A stretch of DNA of 64,000 nucleotides from Monoplex corrugatus (GCA_030674185.1 CM060315.1:90219637-90283636); one strand, 5' to 3'. Shown: positions 10,278-22,235, counted from the first letter of the stretch. Made by a program: numbers and translations. The notes: generated by a model from the sequence alone, not told the origin.

Positions 10278-10714
10278 ATGGAGACGATGCTCACTCATTC
10301 TTACAACGAGCATATCGACCGTTTGAACTGTTTGTGTCGACTGTGTGGTGAAAGAGTGAAAAGACAAGTGAAAGACAAACAATTTAAGGTGAAACTGTGT
10401 GCCAATGACGCTGGGGATTTATCTCTACTTCATGACATAGACGTCAGCCGGGATTTGGAAAGCAAGCATCCGAAAGGTATGTGCAGTAATTGCCATCATA
10501 CATTGACTCACTCTAAAAAATATTCCGAAGCTTGAAAAAATGCTGTTTTACAAAATGCAGCCGAAAAGATCAGAAAAAATGTTAGAGAACATCACTGAAA
10601 ATGATGCCACCAAAGTGCTGATATCAGAGAGCAGGGACGTTTGTGAGAAATATAGACAGCTGGATACACTTTTCTCACAAGTGGGCCTACATGACAAAAT
10701 TTTTGATAAACTTT
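10278..10714 (+). pseudogene. Zinc-binding domain fragment, RAG1-like Cys/His pattern
   Basis: The ATG at 10278 opens 85 codons with two CxxC pairs: CRLCGERV near the start and MCSNCHHTL near the end. Between them is a block LLHDIDVSRDLESKHPKG. The arrangement CxxCG, then IDV-x2-D, then HP-x3-C-x2-C resembles the zinc-binding segment N-terminal to the RAG1 core and unannotated relatives in invertebrates. After the TGA at 10533-10535, the other frames continue protein-like: NAVLQNAAEKIRKNVREHH, then ATKVLISESRDVCEKYRQLD and DTLFSQVGLHDKIFDKL to 10714. This implies frameshifts in a once longer protein. It could be an exon of a host gene or a transposon-derived piece. Family call is tentative. 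Confidence 0.5.
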
Positions 10715-11600
10715 AAGTCATTGAAACATAGCGCATTTATTGAAACGTTAGTTATGTATATTGTGGATAAAAAATGAGTGCTAGTGAGAAAAAAGTGTTC
10801 GTTGTGTGGAATATGTGAAAACTTAGTGCTGTTCTTTGCCCTGTACACCTACATTACGGCACCGCCTCTTGCTATTTACAGGAAAGTGTCCTTGCGATGT
10901 TTCTTTCAGCATGGCATCATGCATTTATGCACCTTTCATCATATGTACAGATTAACGGCAAGAAAAAGAAACTGCTTATTACACTACGAGTTAAAAATGC
11001 ATGTTTTGCATCGTGACAGTGAGTTTCTTTACTTATTGTTTTTTTCATTAACTTTCAATGTGTTGCACGCGTGGCTGTGCCGTTAAAGTACTACTAGTGT
11101 TTGGTATCAATGGAAACCTCAGCTTCTTGACTTTAACGCTACTGTGGTTTCAAAAGATTGTAGAGAAGCATTTTAACGTTATAACAGAATTTATTAAAAA
11201 ATAAATGTACTCCGCGTATTCCACAAGCCTCCGGCTGACCGACAGTAAGTAAAAAAGAAAGGGTAGGGGCTGATCGCTGCCGCAGAGCGAGCTGGAAGAG
11301 CACATCTAAGTTTTGCACGGGAAGCTCTTCCAGCCGTGCGCTGGAGTGTTAGTGAGCAGGCGGTGTGTTTATCTTTTCACAGCTGCCTTTCCCGTTGCTG
11401 CCTAGCGCCTGACCTCCAGGTCACGTTTGCTGGGTCAAACAACTTAATATCTGGCAGGGAGCAGGCGTGTACCGGTATTCTTATATTTTGCCATTAGAAA
11501 GGCTCACTGGACTTCGTGGAGCTATGTGTCCGTGTTTGCCTGATGCTGTATAGTGTTCTCATAATGTGTGCGTACGTGCGTGCACGCGTGTGTGACTGTG
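10715..11600. other. Intergenic, hairpin near 11290
   Basis: No supported gene. At 11292-11333 the arms GCTGGAAGAGC and GCTCTTCCAGC form an 11-bp perfect inverted repeat with a ~20-nt loop. The sequence around it (11260-11450) is more GC-rich than its surroundings. Confidence 0.5.
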
Positions 11601-11608
11601 CAAAACCG

Positions 11609-11855
11609 CTATCTGCTGTTTCTTTGCGATGATAAACATTGTCGAATCTGATCCAGTAGACGACATGCATTCGCCGACCAACTTCCGGTTTGAATTTCTG
11701 GCCGAGTACTAGCACAAGTATTATGATTTCGATGTATCTGCTGTTTTCTTTGCGATGATAAACATTGTCCAATCTGATCCCATAAACGACATGCATTTGT
11801 CGACCGACTTCCGGTTTGAATTTCTGGCACAAATGTTATGATTTTGATGTATTAA
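11609..11855. repeat. Tandem duplication, two ~123-bp units
   Basis: Unit 1 starts at tatctgctgtttctttgc (11609) and unit 2 at tatctgctgttttctttgc (11735). Both contain gatgataaacattgtc, gacatgcatt and cttccggtttgaatttctgg. Several substitutions separate the units. On the minus strand both read the same peptide-like series (KFKPEVGR, HVVYGIR), but there is no start or extension, so this is not called coding. Confidence 0.9.
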
Positions 11856-12239
11856 AAACAAAATTCCATCGTATTCATTAAATACTAGCAATATAAACAC
11901 CTTTGGAAAGTAGTCGCTTCACACAGTTTTACTTCTACTGGCTCCAGGTGGCTTAAAAAAAAATCCCTTGGCGATAAAACATCAAACCGGAGATCGTACT
12001 TTCTATTCTTTGCTTATGCAGGTTATACCTGCCGCAAATTTCTTTTAAAATCTTTCTAAATAAAGAGAAACATTAAAAACAATTCACTGAATTAAACTTC
12101 TAAGTCAATTTTCATGAAAAATCAGTCGATGTTAGCAACGTTTGTCCTTCAGCTTGACGATCACAGGTAGAAATTCATTGACTGGACTTTCAGCGATCGC
12201 TTTGAAAGCCGCCATGATTCGAGGTTCCCATATGCTAAA

Positions 12240-12434
12240 ATGGCAGATCATGGGTACTTGCCCTTCGGAGGCTCGCGCACATCCGGTACAGGTCACATCT
12301 CATTGTTCCGTAAACAGTTAAATTCAGCAAAAAATAAGCTGTTTCCGCATCCGCAGACGCGATCTGATATATCAAGGAGGTCCTCAGATATTCTTCTTCA
12401 AAGTTTGCCAATATTCCGACCTTTAGAAGTCTAA
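12240..12434 (+). CDS. Hypothetical 64-residue ORF
   Basis: Starts at aaaATGG, a favourable context for a eukaryotic start, and encodes a short Ser/Arg-rich peptide beginning MADHGYLPFGGSRTSG. No domain, signal peptide or membrane segment is visible, and no splice donor convincingly extends it. It could be a first coding exon or chance. Neighbouring sequence gives no support either way. Confidence 0.2.
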   Translation: MADHGYLPFGGSRTSGTGHISLFRKQLNSAKNKLFPHPQTRSDISRRSSDILLQSLPIFRPLEV

Positions 12435-13369
12435 CAAACTAATAATCTTATAAAATAAATATTATACAGGAATGAAGGGCAGGATTTCGACCTGTCAACT
12501 GTACTAATTTGCATGAAGGTAGTCCCATGTGACCCATATAATTTAAGTTGTCATTAACCGGTCACCCAAACACTGCCGTGAGCCAGTCACCATTACGTGA
12601 CATGCGGTGAAACTTCATCGGTCGGCGTGTTTTGTTTTTTTTGCGCAGATTTTTGTATGGGTGCATTTATAACATAAACAAACAGCACAGATCGATAGAG
12701 GAAAGACCAATCTTTATCTTCATGATAACAACTTCGTCATTCATGTTCATCTGCAAGAATATTTGACTGATAAACATGTGCAATTTTTCCACTGACTGAC
12801 ACAATTCCCGCATTGCTGAAGAGAGGCTGCCGGTACCTAATATAAGATGACTATGAATACTATGCTGAACAATACTGAATGATAAATAGAAGGACGAAGC
12901 TTACTTAAAGATTATACTATTATGCACTGTACTAGATATTGATATTGAGTATGTGATTGATGATTACCCCTATGTACAGTAAGAATGTTGTAACATTGTT
13001 TGTACAAACCTTGTTTGATTAAAAAAAAACAACTGGAATTAAAAAAAAAAGTTTTGTAACATACCAAGTAGGTGATAAGATGAGGGGAGAACTAACGTTC
13101 CATGCAAATGGTCCCAAGACACCAAAAGCTGGCCCACAGTTGATCATTCAAATATATGAACCTGAAGGGAAAGAGCATCATTATATTCAAGTAAAAAAAA
13201 ATCATACAAACATAGCATACATGTAATACACATATATATATATACACAGTCATACACGTGCGCGCACGCGCATGCTAGCACGCGCACGTACACACACGCA
13301 CAGACACACACCATCTAATATCACTCATACTAGTGAAAAGACATGCCTTAATATTCATACTTGAGCAAA
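12435..13369. other. Intergenic with CA/CG-alternating tract
   Basis: No gene. At 13215-13312 there is a compound microsatellite: (TA)n followed by cacgtgcgcgcacgcgc and (CA)n. It directly follows the 3' end of the CR1-like LINE on the minus strand and may derive from its tail. Confidence 0.6.
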
Positions 13370-13374
13370 TCTGC

Positions 13375-14257
13375 TTCAGTCTATTTTTTTAAACAAAATT
13401 TTGAATTCTGCGTCATCGTCCAGGAAATTTTTGAATTTGTTAATGCTGTTAGTAAATTTAATTTCAAAAGGAATTTTATTCCACAATTTAACAATTCTGT
13501 TAGAAAAACAAAATGCTCTTGTATTAGTATTTCTGTGTTTAACAAATATTTTTCCTTGTTATACTAGCTTGTGGAAAGGAAAAAAATGTTTCAACTGATA
13601 GCTTATCCATCCCATTCATTATTTTGTATACCTGTATTAAATCCCCCCTAACCCTTATTCAGTGAATGAAGTTTTAAAAACTTAAGCCTTTCTTCATAAC
13701 TCATATTTTTACACTCTATAACTTGTATAAGCAACCTAGTTGCCCTTCTTTGTACATTTTCAATCATTTTTGACTGTCTTATCAAATACGGATTCCAAAC
13801 AACACTTGCGTATTCTAAATGTGGTCTAACAAAAGCCTTATAGTTATACAACATTAAAAATGTATGTTTAATGTTTATTCATGTACGAAAATGTTCTTTT
13901 GATAATTCCTATCATTTGGTTAGCCCTATTTGCTACTCTTTTAATGTGCAGGTCAAAGGATAATTCACTATCAAATATAACTCCCAAGTCTTTTTCCGTT
14001 TCACACACACTAATTTTCTGTACATCATTTCCAATTTTCATGAAATATTCTCGTCTAATATTCTTCTTACCAACATGCATTACAATACATGGCATTTTCA
14101 AACATTAAAATATAAATTCCAGGTATCTGACCAGTTTTGTAGTATTAGCAAGTCCTGTTGAATTAAATTAACATTGGCAACCTTGTCATATAGTCTTGTA
14201 TCGTCAGCAAAAATTTTGCAAGTACAGTGCAGTGAATCAGGTAAGTCATTTATAAAT
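13375..14257 (-). pseudogene. CR1-like LINE, RT palm end and C-terminal domain
   Basis: The minus strand resumes after the insertion with INDLPDSLHCTCKIFADDTR, the FADD catalytic box. It continues through NWSDTWNLYFNV, a TGA, HVGKKNIRREYF, EKDLGVIFDSELSFDLHI and RANQMIGIIKRTF. After frame changes come KAFVRPHLEYASVVWNPY, QRRATRLL and finally RIVKLWNKIPFEIKF, ending at a TGA near 13375. The order KDLGV, YASVVWNP, QRRATR, WNxLP is standard for the CR1/L2 group. Confidence 0.85.
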
Positions 14258-16038
14258 GAGTGAAAATATAGAATTGGTACCCCAAAGGTTGCAGAGCAGT
14301 CAAAAATAAAGATAGAGGTATAGTTTTACTTTTGCCATATTTTGAAAGCTAAAGCAATGTAGTTTAAGGGAACATAAATTAAAAAGCTGGGTCTCATTTG
14401 GTTTTTTTAGTAATTTGCATAATAAATCGAAAATATATCTTGGCGTTGCGTGCATCATAGTGTGACACCACATGGCTCAAAAGTCAAAGTTCTGAAATAT
14501 ACAAAAATACAAAATAATTGCTGCATCTTGTGGTTGTTGGACAACAAAGGAACCAAACAAGATAGAAAACACAAATGTAACCTTTCATATTGTACAGATA
14601 TAAGCACTTGAAAAGTGTGACACCGTGAGGTACGCAACGCCACTGTGAAAACATTTAAGATTGATCTCAGTTTGCACTATTTTGTAAGAGTCTGTGCATT
14701 ATCATTATTTTGCATGATCAACAGCTATTGTGTGCATAAGAATCAGATATATTAAATTAATTTCTAGGCAAAAATCAAAAGTATCATCATGATAATCATG
14801 TTTTGTGTCATGTTTTCACATGTAACACCGCTGACATTACATGTGACACCGTGAGGTACATGACATATCTTCAGGCAATGATCAAGTCTAAAACTGGCTT
14901 TTCCACTTAGATTTTTAAGACCTTTTATCTTTTGTGTCGATACATGTCATCTAACAACACTGGGCATATTTCATCATGCTAAAATTCTTAAAACAGAGAC
15001 GATGCCGTTACGTTCATCAATGATCAAGTGTGACACACTGTGCCACACACAATCCGATGAGACAAATAAGCCAGTGTTGGGATTTATCGACCCATTTCAC
15101 TAAAATTACGCTTTACTACACATTTAAACTCATATATAATATTATATACACATCAAAAAGAGATTAAAAAAAAGGCATCATGCACTCATCGCGAACACAG
15201 TGAAGGGCTGGAAAAGTCTTGAAGCAAGTTGAAGGGTTGACCTGATTTCACGCAGGGAATTCTCGTTCCGTTCTTACAAGGACACGATGTGTGACACCAC
15301 ACAGATTTTTGTGCTTCTGCTATTTTTAGCAGTACACACTTGTGCACAAATGTCATCACTCGATGTGTACATATGATTAGTCGTTTTAGACAGTCGCTCG
15401 ACTGACCAGGCAGCGTTCGTCTGCTACAATCGGACTTCGAAGTCGTGGCGTTCCGTGCATCATAAGTGTGACGCCATTCACAAAAAAAATTCTAGAAATT
15501 TAATAGTTTGCTTTATTTCTGTTAAATGGTATCGGTTGTAAGGTAATTCATATCTATTTCAAGATGAAAAGCTGAACTTGTGCTTGAGATGAATGGCACT
15601 GTGTGTAGCGAACAGGCACTGCACATACCATAGCGTGACTCCGCTTGTGAATACGGAATGGTCATTTTCAGGAGTCTATAATTACGCAACACGCTTTTCA
15701 AAATTAATCGCGTTGTCGTCACAGTTTAATTGATGTTTTATTGATGATTTAAAACAATCACCACGCAATAAATTGAAACAGTGTGTGTGTTTGACTGCAA
15801 CATTCGAAGCACATGTTCAGCTGCAACTTTTCAGCGGCCATATTTGTTTGTATTTCGCACTTAAAGTGCACTTTTCTTAAAAATGAAAATTATTGTGGTG
15901 CCATCACTGCTACCACAGCTTTTCCATTGTTAACTTAGTACATTAGTAGCCTTTATGCTACCTGGGAGTTAATTTCTAAGCTGTAATAGAGGAAAATGTT
16001 CACTACCCCTTTGGGGTACCAATTCTATATTTTCACTC
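14258..16038. mobile_element. Non-autonomous TIR element, 1781 bp, inside the LINE
   Basis: The ends are a 31-bp perfect inverted repeat. The left starts GAGTGAAAATATAGAATTGG and continues to ccaaagg at 14288; the right is its reverse complement, 16008-16038. A 4-bp AAAT flanks both sides (14254-14257 and 16039-16042). Removing the element plus one AAAT joins the LINE in frame across LFTVF-INDLPD, which proves the boundaries. No transposase is visible. The interior repeats GTGTGACACC-type words about seven times. The 4-bp TSD does not by itself name a superfamily. Confidence 0.88.
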
Positions 16039-17040
16039 AAATACTGTAAACAAGATTGGACCCAGTACACTGCCCTAAGGGATCCCGCTTTTTACTTTTG
16101 TTTCTTCTGATTCAGCATTTGCTACCTTTACCCTCTGCTTTCGATCATACAAAAAATTTTGGATCCATTTGAGTGTATTTCCTGTAATACCATAAGATGC
16201 TAATTTTATGAGCAGTCTTTCGTGAGGTACAGAATCAAAAGCTTTTCTAAAATCAAGATACACGATATCAAAGGGGTCCCCATTGTCCATCATATTGGTG
16301 AAATCCTCCATAACTTCTAATAATTGGGTTACACAGGATCTTTTCCCTCTAAATCCATGTTGACATTTTGCATAAAATTTATTACTTTCAAAGTGAGAAA
16401 TGATACAATCTCTTACTAGTGATTCCAGTACTTTACAAACAATACAAGTTAAACTTACAGGTCTATAGTTCCCAGCGTCACTCCTATTTCCTTTCTTAAA
16501 CAAGGCTTTAACATCGGCTGTTTTCCAATCCTTTGGTAACTCACCTGATTCTAAGGACTTATTAAATAATATACAAAGTGGCTTTGCAAGTTCTTTACTT
16601 ACTTCCTTTAGTATCCTAGGGGATATCAAATCTGGTCCTTTAGCTTTATTCGGGTTTAGTTCCTGTAACTTTTTTTCTACCGCAGTTGGAGTAACTCTGA
16701 TATCACACAATGATATACCATTTGACTTTGAATTTTCTATTAAATCTGGTAATGTACTGATATCTTCTGTTGTAAAAACGCTTGCAACAAATTTATTTAA
16801 AACTTCAGCTTTGTCTTCATCTGTAACAACCAGTTTTCCATCATTGGTTTTTAAGGGGCTAATACCTGTATTAACTTTTGTCCTTTCTTGTACATATTTC
16901 CAAAATTTTTTCGGGTTACTTTTACTTTCCTTAGCAATATTTTTCTTGTACTCTTTTCTGGTTTTCTTCAACAATTTGGCACATTCATTTCTTACTCTTA
17001 TATATCTATCATAATCACTACCTTTTTTGGTTCTCAAATA
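16039..17040 (-). pseudogene. CR1-like LINE reverse transcriptase region
   Basis: About 320 codons on the minus strand. They run from the EN-RT linker (WKYVQERTKVNTG), through NPNKAKGPDLISPRIL, LFKKGNRSDAGNYRPVSL, QHGFRGKRSCVTQLL and YLDFRKAFDSVPH (first catalytic Asp), to SGIP. There a TAG replaces the expected Gln of the conserved GIPQGS box. GSVLGPILFTVF follows before the transposon insertion. The frame is otherwise well preserved, so inactivation is fairly recent relative to the endonuclease part. Confidence 0.9.
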
Positions 17041-17357
17041 TCTTTTATGTATTATACTTCTTTTTAATTTTTCTCAGAGCCTTTTTATCTAACCATATAG
17101 GTCTGAAACGTTTATAATTACTAACTTTAACTTTTGGGACACATTCCTCAACACCATCATTTAACACTTTTTTTTTATCATACCCCAAGCACTCTCAACA
17201 TCCATATTGACCAAGTCACTCCAATCTTCATCCTTCACAATATTATTAAGTTTTCTGTAATCACCCTAATTAAAATCATACTTGTATTTGTCTACTATAG
17301 GTGCTTTATACATTGAGACTATACAATTTGAATTTCAATATGTCGTGGTCACTTTTA

Positions 17358-17950
17358 TCAACTGGTTGTAAGTGCTCTATTTGAGATTAAGTTTTCTTCA
17401 TTTACTAGTACCCAGTCATCCAGAGAAGGAATTTGTCCTTTCCTTCTTCGAGTAGGTTCTGATACCTTTTGAATTAAAAATGCATCACATAAATTCTCAA
17501 TTATTTTGTCACTTTTATCACCTCTCCACTCTCCATCCCAACCAACATTTGGAAAGTTAAAGTCACCAACAATACAAATCTTATCATAATTATTAAGTTT
17601 ATCAGATTTTAAAACATCAAACAGCTTTTTGTCATTTTCTACTGTGCTTGTATTAGGACTTCGATATATACATCCTAACAATATTTCTTCACCATTAGCA
17701 CCACTAAAAGAGCACCATACACTTTCTTCAAGGTCTTCATTATTTAACTCTTCACACTCTCTTGCATTCAAAATTTTTTCAGTATATAATACAACTCCCC
17801 TTTGGGGATTTTTTGACACAAACATATCAAAATTAGGAAAAGAATATTGATTCTCAATAAAATCTCACATTCTTCGGCTTGATTTCTGTCAGCCCAATCA
17901 CACTTGGTTTTAAATCATCTATGAGGGCAAAAATTCATCAGTGGCTGTGC
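17358..17950 (-). pseudogene. CR1-like LINE endonuclease (APE-type), partial
   Basis: Minus-strand reading gives DDLKPSVIGLTEIKPKN, the E-containing start box. A frameshift near 17855 leads to NPQRGVVLYT, LGCIYRSPNTS, ICIVGDFNFPNVGW (GDFN box) and SEPTRR. The C-terminal SDH part is lost or shifted beyond 17358. The N-terminus of the endonuclease and any ORF1 are missing. Confidence 0.85.
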
Positions 17951-18009
17951 CTTCGTACGTGGCTTTGTTTCAAACAGGGATGTGATTGTGGGCAAGTAAA
18001 AAAAAAAAA

Positions 18010-18085
18010 GGAAATCTAGGGGGTCCGGGGGCATGCCCCCCCGGAAAAAAATTGTAATATTTAGAATAAAAATGGTGCAATCTAA
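18010..18085. repeat. GC-rich palindromic block in AT-rich sequence
   Basis: The tract GGGGGCATGCCCCCC, preceded by ctagggggtcc and followed by ggaaaaaaattgtaatattta, is sharply GC-rich in an AT-rich context. It sits 35 bp inside the left end of the putative transposon. I have seen this word pattern in marine invertebrate repeats, but it cannot be verified here. Confidence 0.5.
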
Positions 18086-19681
18086 TGCATTTTGGCATGT
18101 ACTTTTAAGGTGAAAATCTGAAGCTTATGCACTTTAAATAAGTCTATTTTATATCAAGGAAAAAATTTTCCTACGCTAAAAGCAACAATTATAAATGAGA
18201 AACATAGTACACGGATCATGAATGAATTTCTTCAAAGGCACAGCCATCCAAGCACACCTACTAGGTATGTCACAATCGGCGATTACGCGTGCGCGAAAAC
18301 TACAGCGGAAGATTGTGACCGGCGTGGCGGCACATGTGAGAGGGTAGGCAAACAATCGCTGTTTGCTTCGTTAATGTATTCATGTGTCCGATAATTACCG
18401 ATCTGAATACCGAAGTCCGTACTTTTCCCATAATGATCGGGTCATTTTCACGAGCTTCCTCTGATTTGCTGACGTGGCAGTGTTGGTGTGACTTTTGGTG
18501 TTTGCGGCCGTATCTCCCAAACTTACAGGTATGAATATTAATTCAAGTGAATTAATTACCAATAAGAACATGCATTTTCCTGCTTATGTGTAAAATTTGG
18601 TGCAGTTGTATTGTCAGAAGAACATTTTAGGCCATATTACAGATAGTGGGTGTGGTGACCGTTGTTATTGCGCATAATTGCCTTGTTCACAATGGGCGCA
18701 AGACTTTTTAGTGCCGATTAACCGTTTTCTTTTTGTCATACCAGCTGAACCTATTGGAATAAATTCTTCATTTTTCACGACATACAAGACAATGCATTTT
18801 TAGTGTACTGTGTAAAATTTGGTGAAAAATTATTGTCAAAGACTGGAAATACAAGCTTCAGTTTGACGCTGGTTGTCAGTCTGAGTCTAGCTGACTCAGC
18901 AAACTGTGTCGATGGGCAGCCGAACTTCGAAGGTCTGCTGCCCCTCATTATGATTATCAGCTTCTAGACTTCTGGACTTCAGATTGTCAGATTGGATAAG
19001 ATTAAAACTCACTACTACTAACTAGGCAAGTTTAGCAAGAATCATAGTGTAGATCTAAATAGGACTACAATAGTTAAGGATGGTGAGGGACAATGGATAT
19101 TGGTCATGTAGTAGTGTCTCATCTCCTGATATGTGTACACCCACACAACAGTCTTGATGACTGATGTTTGACAGATGCAGCTCAGTGACAACACACACTC
19201 ACTACACACACACACACACAGAGTAAATACCCAAAGGTGTGATGAGCCGATGCACAGTAATGCTGAACTTCTAAATTTAATATTATCACACTGAAAAAAA
19301 TCTTGAATTTTCCAAATATAAAGCCTAGGTACAATGATTAAGATTAATGCTTTAAATGTGATCTTTTTTTTATTTCAAATATTCAATATATGCCTTTTAA
19401 ATTGGTGTGTGTCCAACTGAGCTTAGGCCTATAGGCCTACTGCATTAATGTATGGGCATGACAAACCTCCATCTTTTTTCACTTTTAGTTTGTTTTGTTC
19501 CTGTCTAAAGTGCACAAGGATGCTTTGATATGGACTGTTGGCACTGTATAGGTCTAAATACAATGATTATTAGGTGCTAGTAATTGTGATAACTAGTAGT
19601 AGTAGTCCTTGTCTGTCATTACTGTTACTGTTGTCATTCAAATGTCCAATAGTGGGTAAGGTCTTTATTCATCCAGATAAA

Positions 19682-19771
19682 ATGAGTGACTCCGATGCCA
19701 CCCTCCCCCCACCTGGGTATGAGTGGGATGACTCTGAATGTTTCATCGTGCAGTCACAGACTGATGCCATT
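19682..19771 (+). CDS. Candidate first coding exon (30 codons)
   Basis: ATG at 19682 opens exactly 30 codons rich in acidic residues and prolines, including SDATLPPPGYEWDDSECF. It ends at ATT followed by a strong splice donor, GTAAGTGG, at 19772. Upstream, ttattcatccag is an acceptable splice acceptor 5 bp before the ATG. No downstream partner exon in matching phase could be assigned, and the protein is not recognised. Its position inside the putative 5.1-kb transposon suggests either a transposon gene or a captured host exon. Confidence 0.35.
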
Positions 19772-20443
19772 GTAAGTGGATATTTTGATAATTTTTGTGC
19801 AAGACTGACATATGTAGGCCTGTACAGTCAGTCAGCTCATCTTCTCTTGCTGTGTTGATTCACTTAACACATGTTTTAGGATTGTCTCATCTTAATGGTA
19901 AATAAAACAGATGCATGAAGTTCTCAAAACAAAAGCTTCTGATGGTGATAAAATGTCATCTTAAGTCAGCTTGAGCATTGTGCTTTCCATTTCTCACACC
20001 ATCTCTTTGGAATTCACTGTCAGTTGAACCAAAGGATCTGTCAGGTCTTTCTCACTTGACCTGCCTGTTCCACAAGTCAATTGTCATGATATATATATGC
20101 ACTGCCACTTTCTATCTACTGGTCATGTCCTGCTGTGCAATAATTAATGTTTGTACACATATTGAGTGAGTTTGAAAAGAAAACTTTATTACCAGAGGTT
20201 TGCTCTGTAGCCTATATAATGTATGTAGGCTATTTATTATTCTCATTATTTCTTTGGGTTTTGGCATTTTAAAATAAAAATGGGAGAGGTGGTTTTAATG
20301 CATGAAGTCTTCATAATTGTATCTCTCACATGAATACATGTACACTAGAGACAGAATAGCACATATACATTTGCTTAAGTGGAACTTTTGAAGACATTGG
20401 CATTTGAGAAAAGAATGGTTTTCAGGACAAGAGCCCTCCAGCC

Positions 20444-20540
20444 TTAAACACTATTAATGATAATGCCAATAATCATCAGGGATATAGTGGGTTGGGCTTT
20501 AAACACTATTAATGATAATGCCAATAATCATCAGGGATAC
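20444..20540. repeat. Local tandem duplication, ~55 bp
   Basis: The segment with aaacactattaatgataatg and ccaataatcatcagggata occurs twice (starting about 20446 and 20500), separated by tagtgggttgggctt. The copies are virtually identical, so the duplication is recent. Confidence 0.9.
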
Positions 20541-21218
20541 ATAGCCACCCTTTCATATGAATTTAATGATGTGGAGCAATCATTTTCATCACTGTATCAG
20601 ATGGAGAGGAGGAAATGGCATAGTTGTACTGAGAAGAACAGTGACTTGTATGCTGCATGTATTTAGCAAAAAATTCTTGGGAGAGGTCAACAGCAAAATG
20701 TCAAGAGAAGCCTTCCTGTCAAGCGTGTACACTCTAAGAGGACTGGGGTGTGTCTAGGTAATGACACTTGGATACCCTTCATGTATAATCTTTAGTTTTT
20801 TTAATTTTTGTTATTGTTTAAGATTTTCATTTGACATGTTTGGTTTTACACAGATGACTTTCACGATTCCATTCTTACAATGTCTGCACATTTTTGTAAT
20901 CTCTTCATTTAGCAAGCTGTAAATGTGACTATGGATTCTGTGCTTTTTTGTGTATGTGTGGACTATTTGTATGTAACTCATGTAAATATGTTTCAGAATT
21001 TTGTTTTTGCAATGTAGCTTATTTTTATGTCTGGTGTTTGTGCGTGTATGTTATGATATATTTCTGCTGATGCCCTTTTCATCTTGTTACCTGTTCTGTG
21101 TATTTATTTTGATATAGCATTATGCATTAAAACATTTGTAACCAAATATTGTCCGTCTTTGTGTTTTTGTTTGCATATAATTTTGTTTTTTGAGTGATAT
21201 GCATACTGGTACATGTAC
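20541..21218. other. Transposon interior, no assigned gene
   Basis: A short open stretch at 20557-20757 has no recognisable motif. The AT-rich sequence after it looks like a 3' untranslated region but lacks a clear polyadenylation signal. Confidence 0.4.

Positions 21219-21275
<57 letters not shown>
21219..21275. repeat. (AT)n microsatellite
   Basis: About 55 bp of alternating AT with one shift, followed by (CA)-rich sequence. Tyr/Ile-alternating proteins read here are repeat artefacts. Confidence 0.95.
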
Positions 21276-21281
<6 letters not shown>

Positions 21282-21879
21282 TTATAACACACATGCACAC
21301 ACACATATTTATGTACATAACACATTATCTTTCATGTTGTATGACAGCTTATGAAAAAGTGTGTGATTACGCAAGGAAAAAAAAAAAACTTTTTGAAAAA
21401 GGTCTGCTTGTCAGGGTAAATAATTGAAAAGATACACTGTCCTTACTACCAGCTGAATTTTTAATTCAAAATTGCAATATGAACTTTCCAGATGTGCAAG
21501 TTATAAACCAATTCAGTCTGTGAATCTTTTTTCCCCTCAGAACAGCTTAATTAGTAATTAATCTGTAATCTCTAGTCTTAATAAAGACTCATTTCTATGC
21601 TACCAGGAAACTTGAGTTTTTTTTCAGTGAAATATTCAAACAATTTTCATGTCTATTTTTAAGGGGTTTTATACTACCATCACAGGCTCTCAATTTTTTA
21701 TTTTGATTAATCAATATAAATATATTTACATCACATATATCTATACACACATGTATATGATATATAATGATATACATAGGCCTACATATCTCATAATTAT
21801 AAACATCTGTATATAAAAACCAAGAGGTATTTAATAAATACACAGGTTGACAACTTCTTAAAGGCGGTTGTTCATGAAA

Positions 21880-22235
21880 AACTGTAATTAATTGATTATT
21901 ACATAAAGATTCAGCCTAATGGCATTGAATAACTGTTGTAATTTATCATTATAATTATCTTGAGGCTTTACTCAACAATTTTCAAGTAAGAAATTTGATG
22001 ATTTTGGAAACTGTAAAGATTTTAGGAATCTCAATTAATTTTCGCTTTAGCCAGTTGAGGCAATTAATGAATTAATTCCTAATTAATGCAAAAACCCAGA
22101 GATTCATGAAAGTCGTAATCATCTTGGCTAAACAAAGACCTTTCTATGGATACTTGATTTTTTTCAATCGGTTCAGTCGTTCCAAAGTTATGGTGCTTTT
22201 TGTGATGAAACGGCACATACGCGGTCACAGTTTTT
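21880..22235 (+). repeat. Dispersed repeat, copy 1 (~350 bp)
   Basis: Aligns with 54290-54645 in the same orientation. Shared blocks are cttgaggctttact, gattttaggaatctca, acaaagacctttct, gatttttttcaatcggt and cacatacgcggtcacagttt versus cacacacgtggtcacagttt. No coding potential and no visible TIRs. Probably an old non-autonomous element. Confidence 0.8.

Larger units (their letters stand above)
13370..17950 (-). mobile_element. CR1/L2-type LINE, 5'-truncated, split by a DNA transposon
   Basis: Read on the minus strand, an endonuclease region (17950-17358), reverse transcriptase (17040-16039) and C-terminal region (14257-13375) are collinear parts of one LINE. The interval 14258-16038 is a separate insertion. 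The 5' end lies within the endonuclease. The element is inactive through frameshifts, an in-frame TAG in the RT, and the insertion. Confidence 0.88.

Noticed and set aside
10778..11086. 102-codon plus-strand frame after the zinc-binding fragment
   Set aside because: Hydrophobic/Cys-rich without motif, not continuous with the preceding peptide, and no splice signals link them.
11287..11335. A functional RNA hairpin or terminator
   Set aside because: Only an 11-bp stem with a 20-nt loop and no conserved partner; too weak to call.
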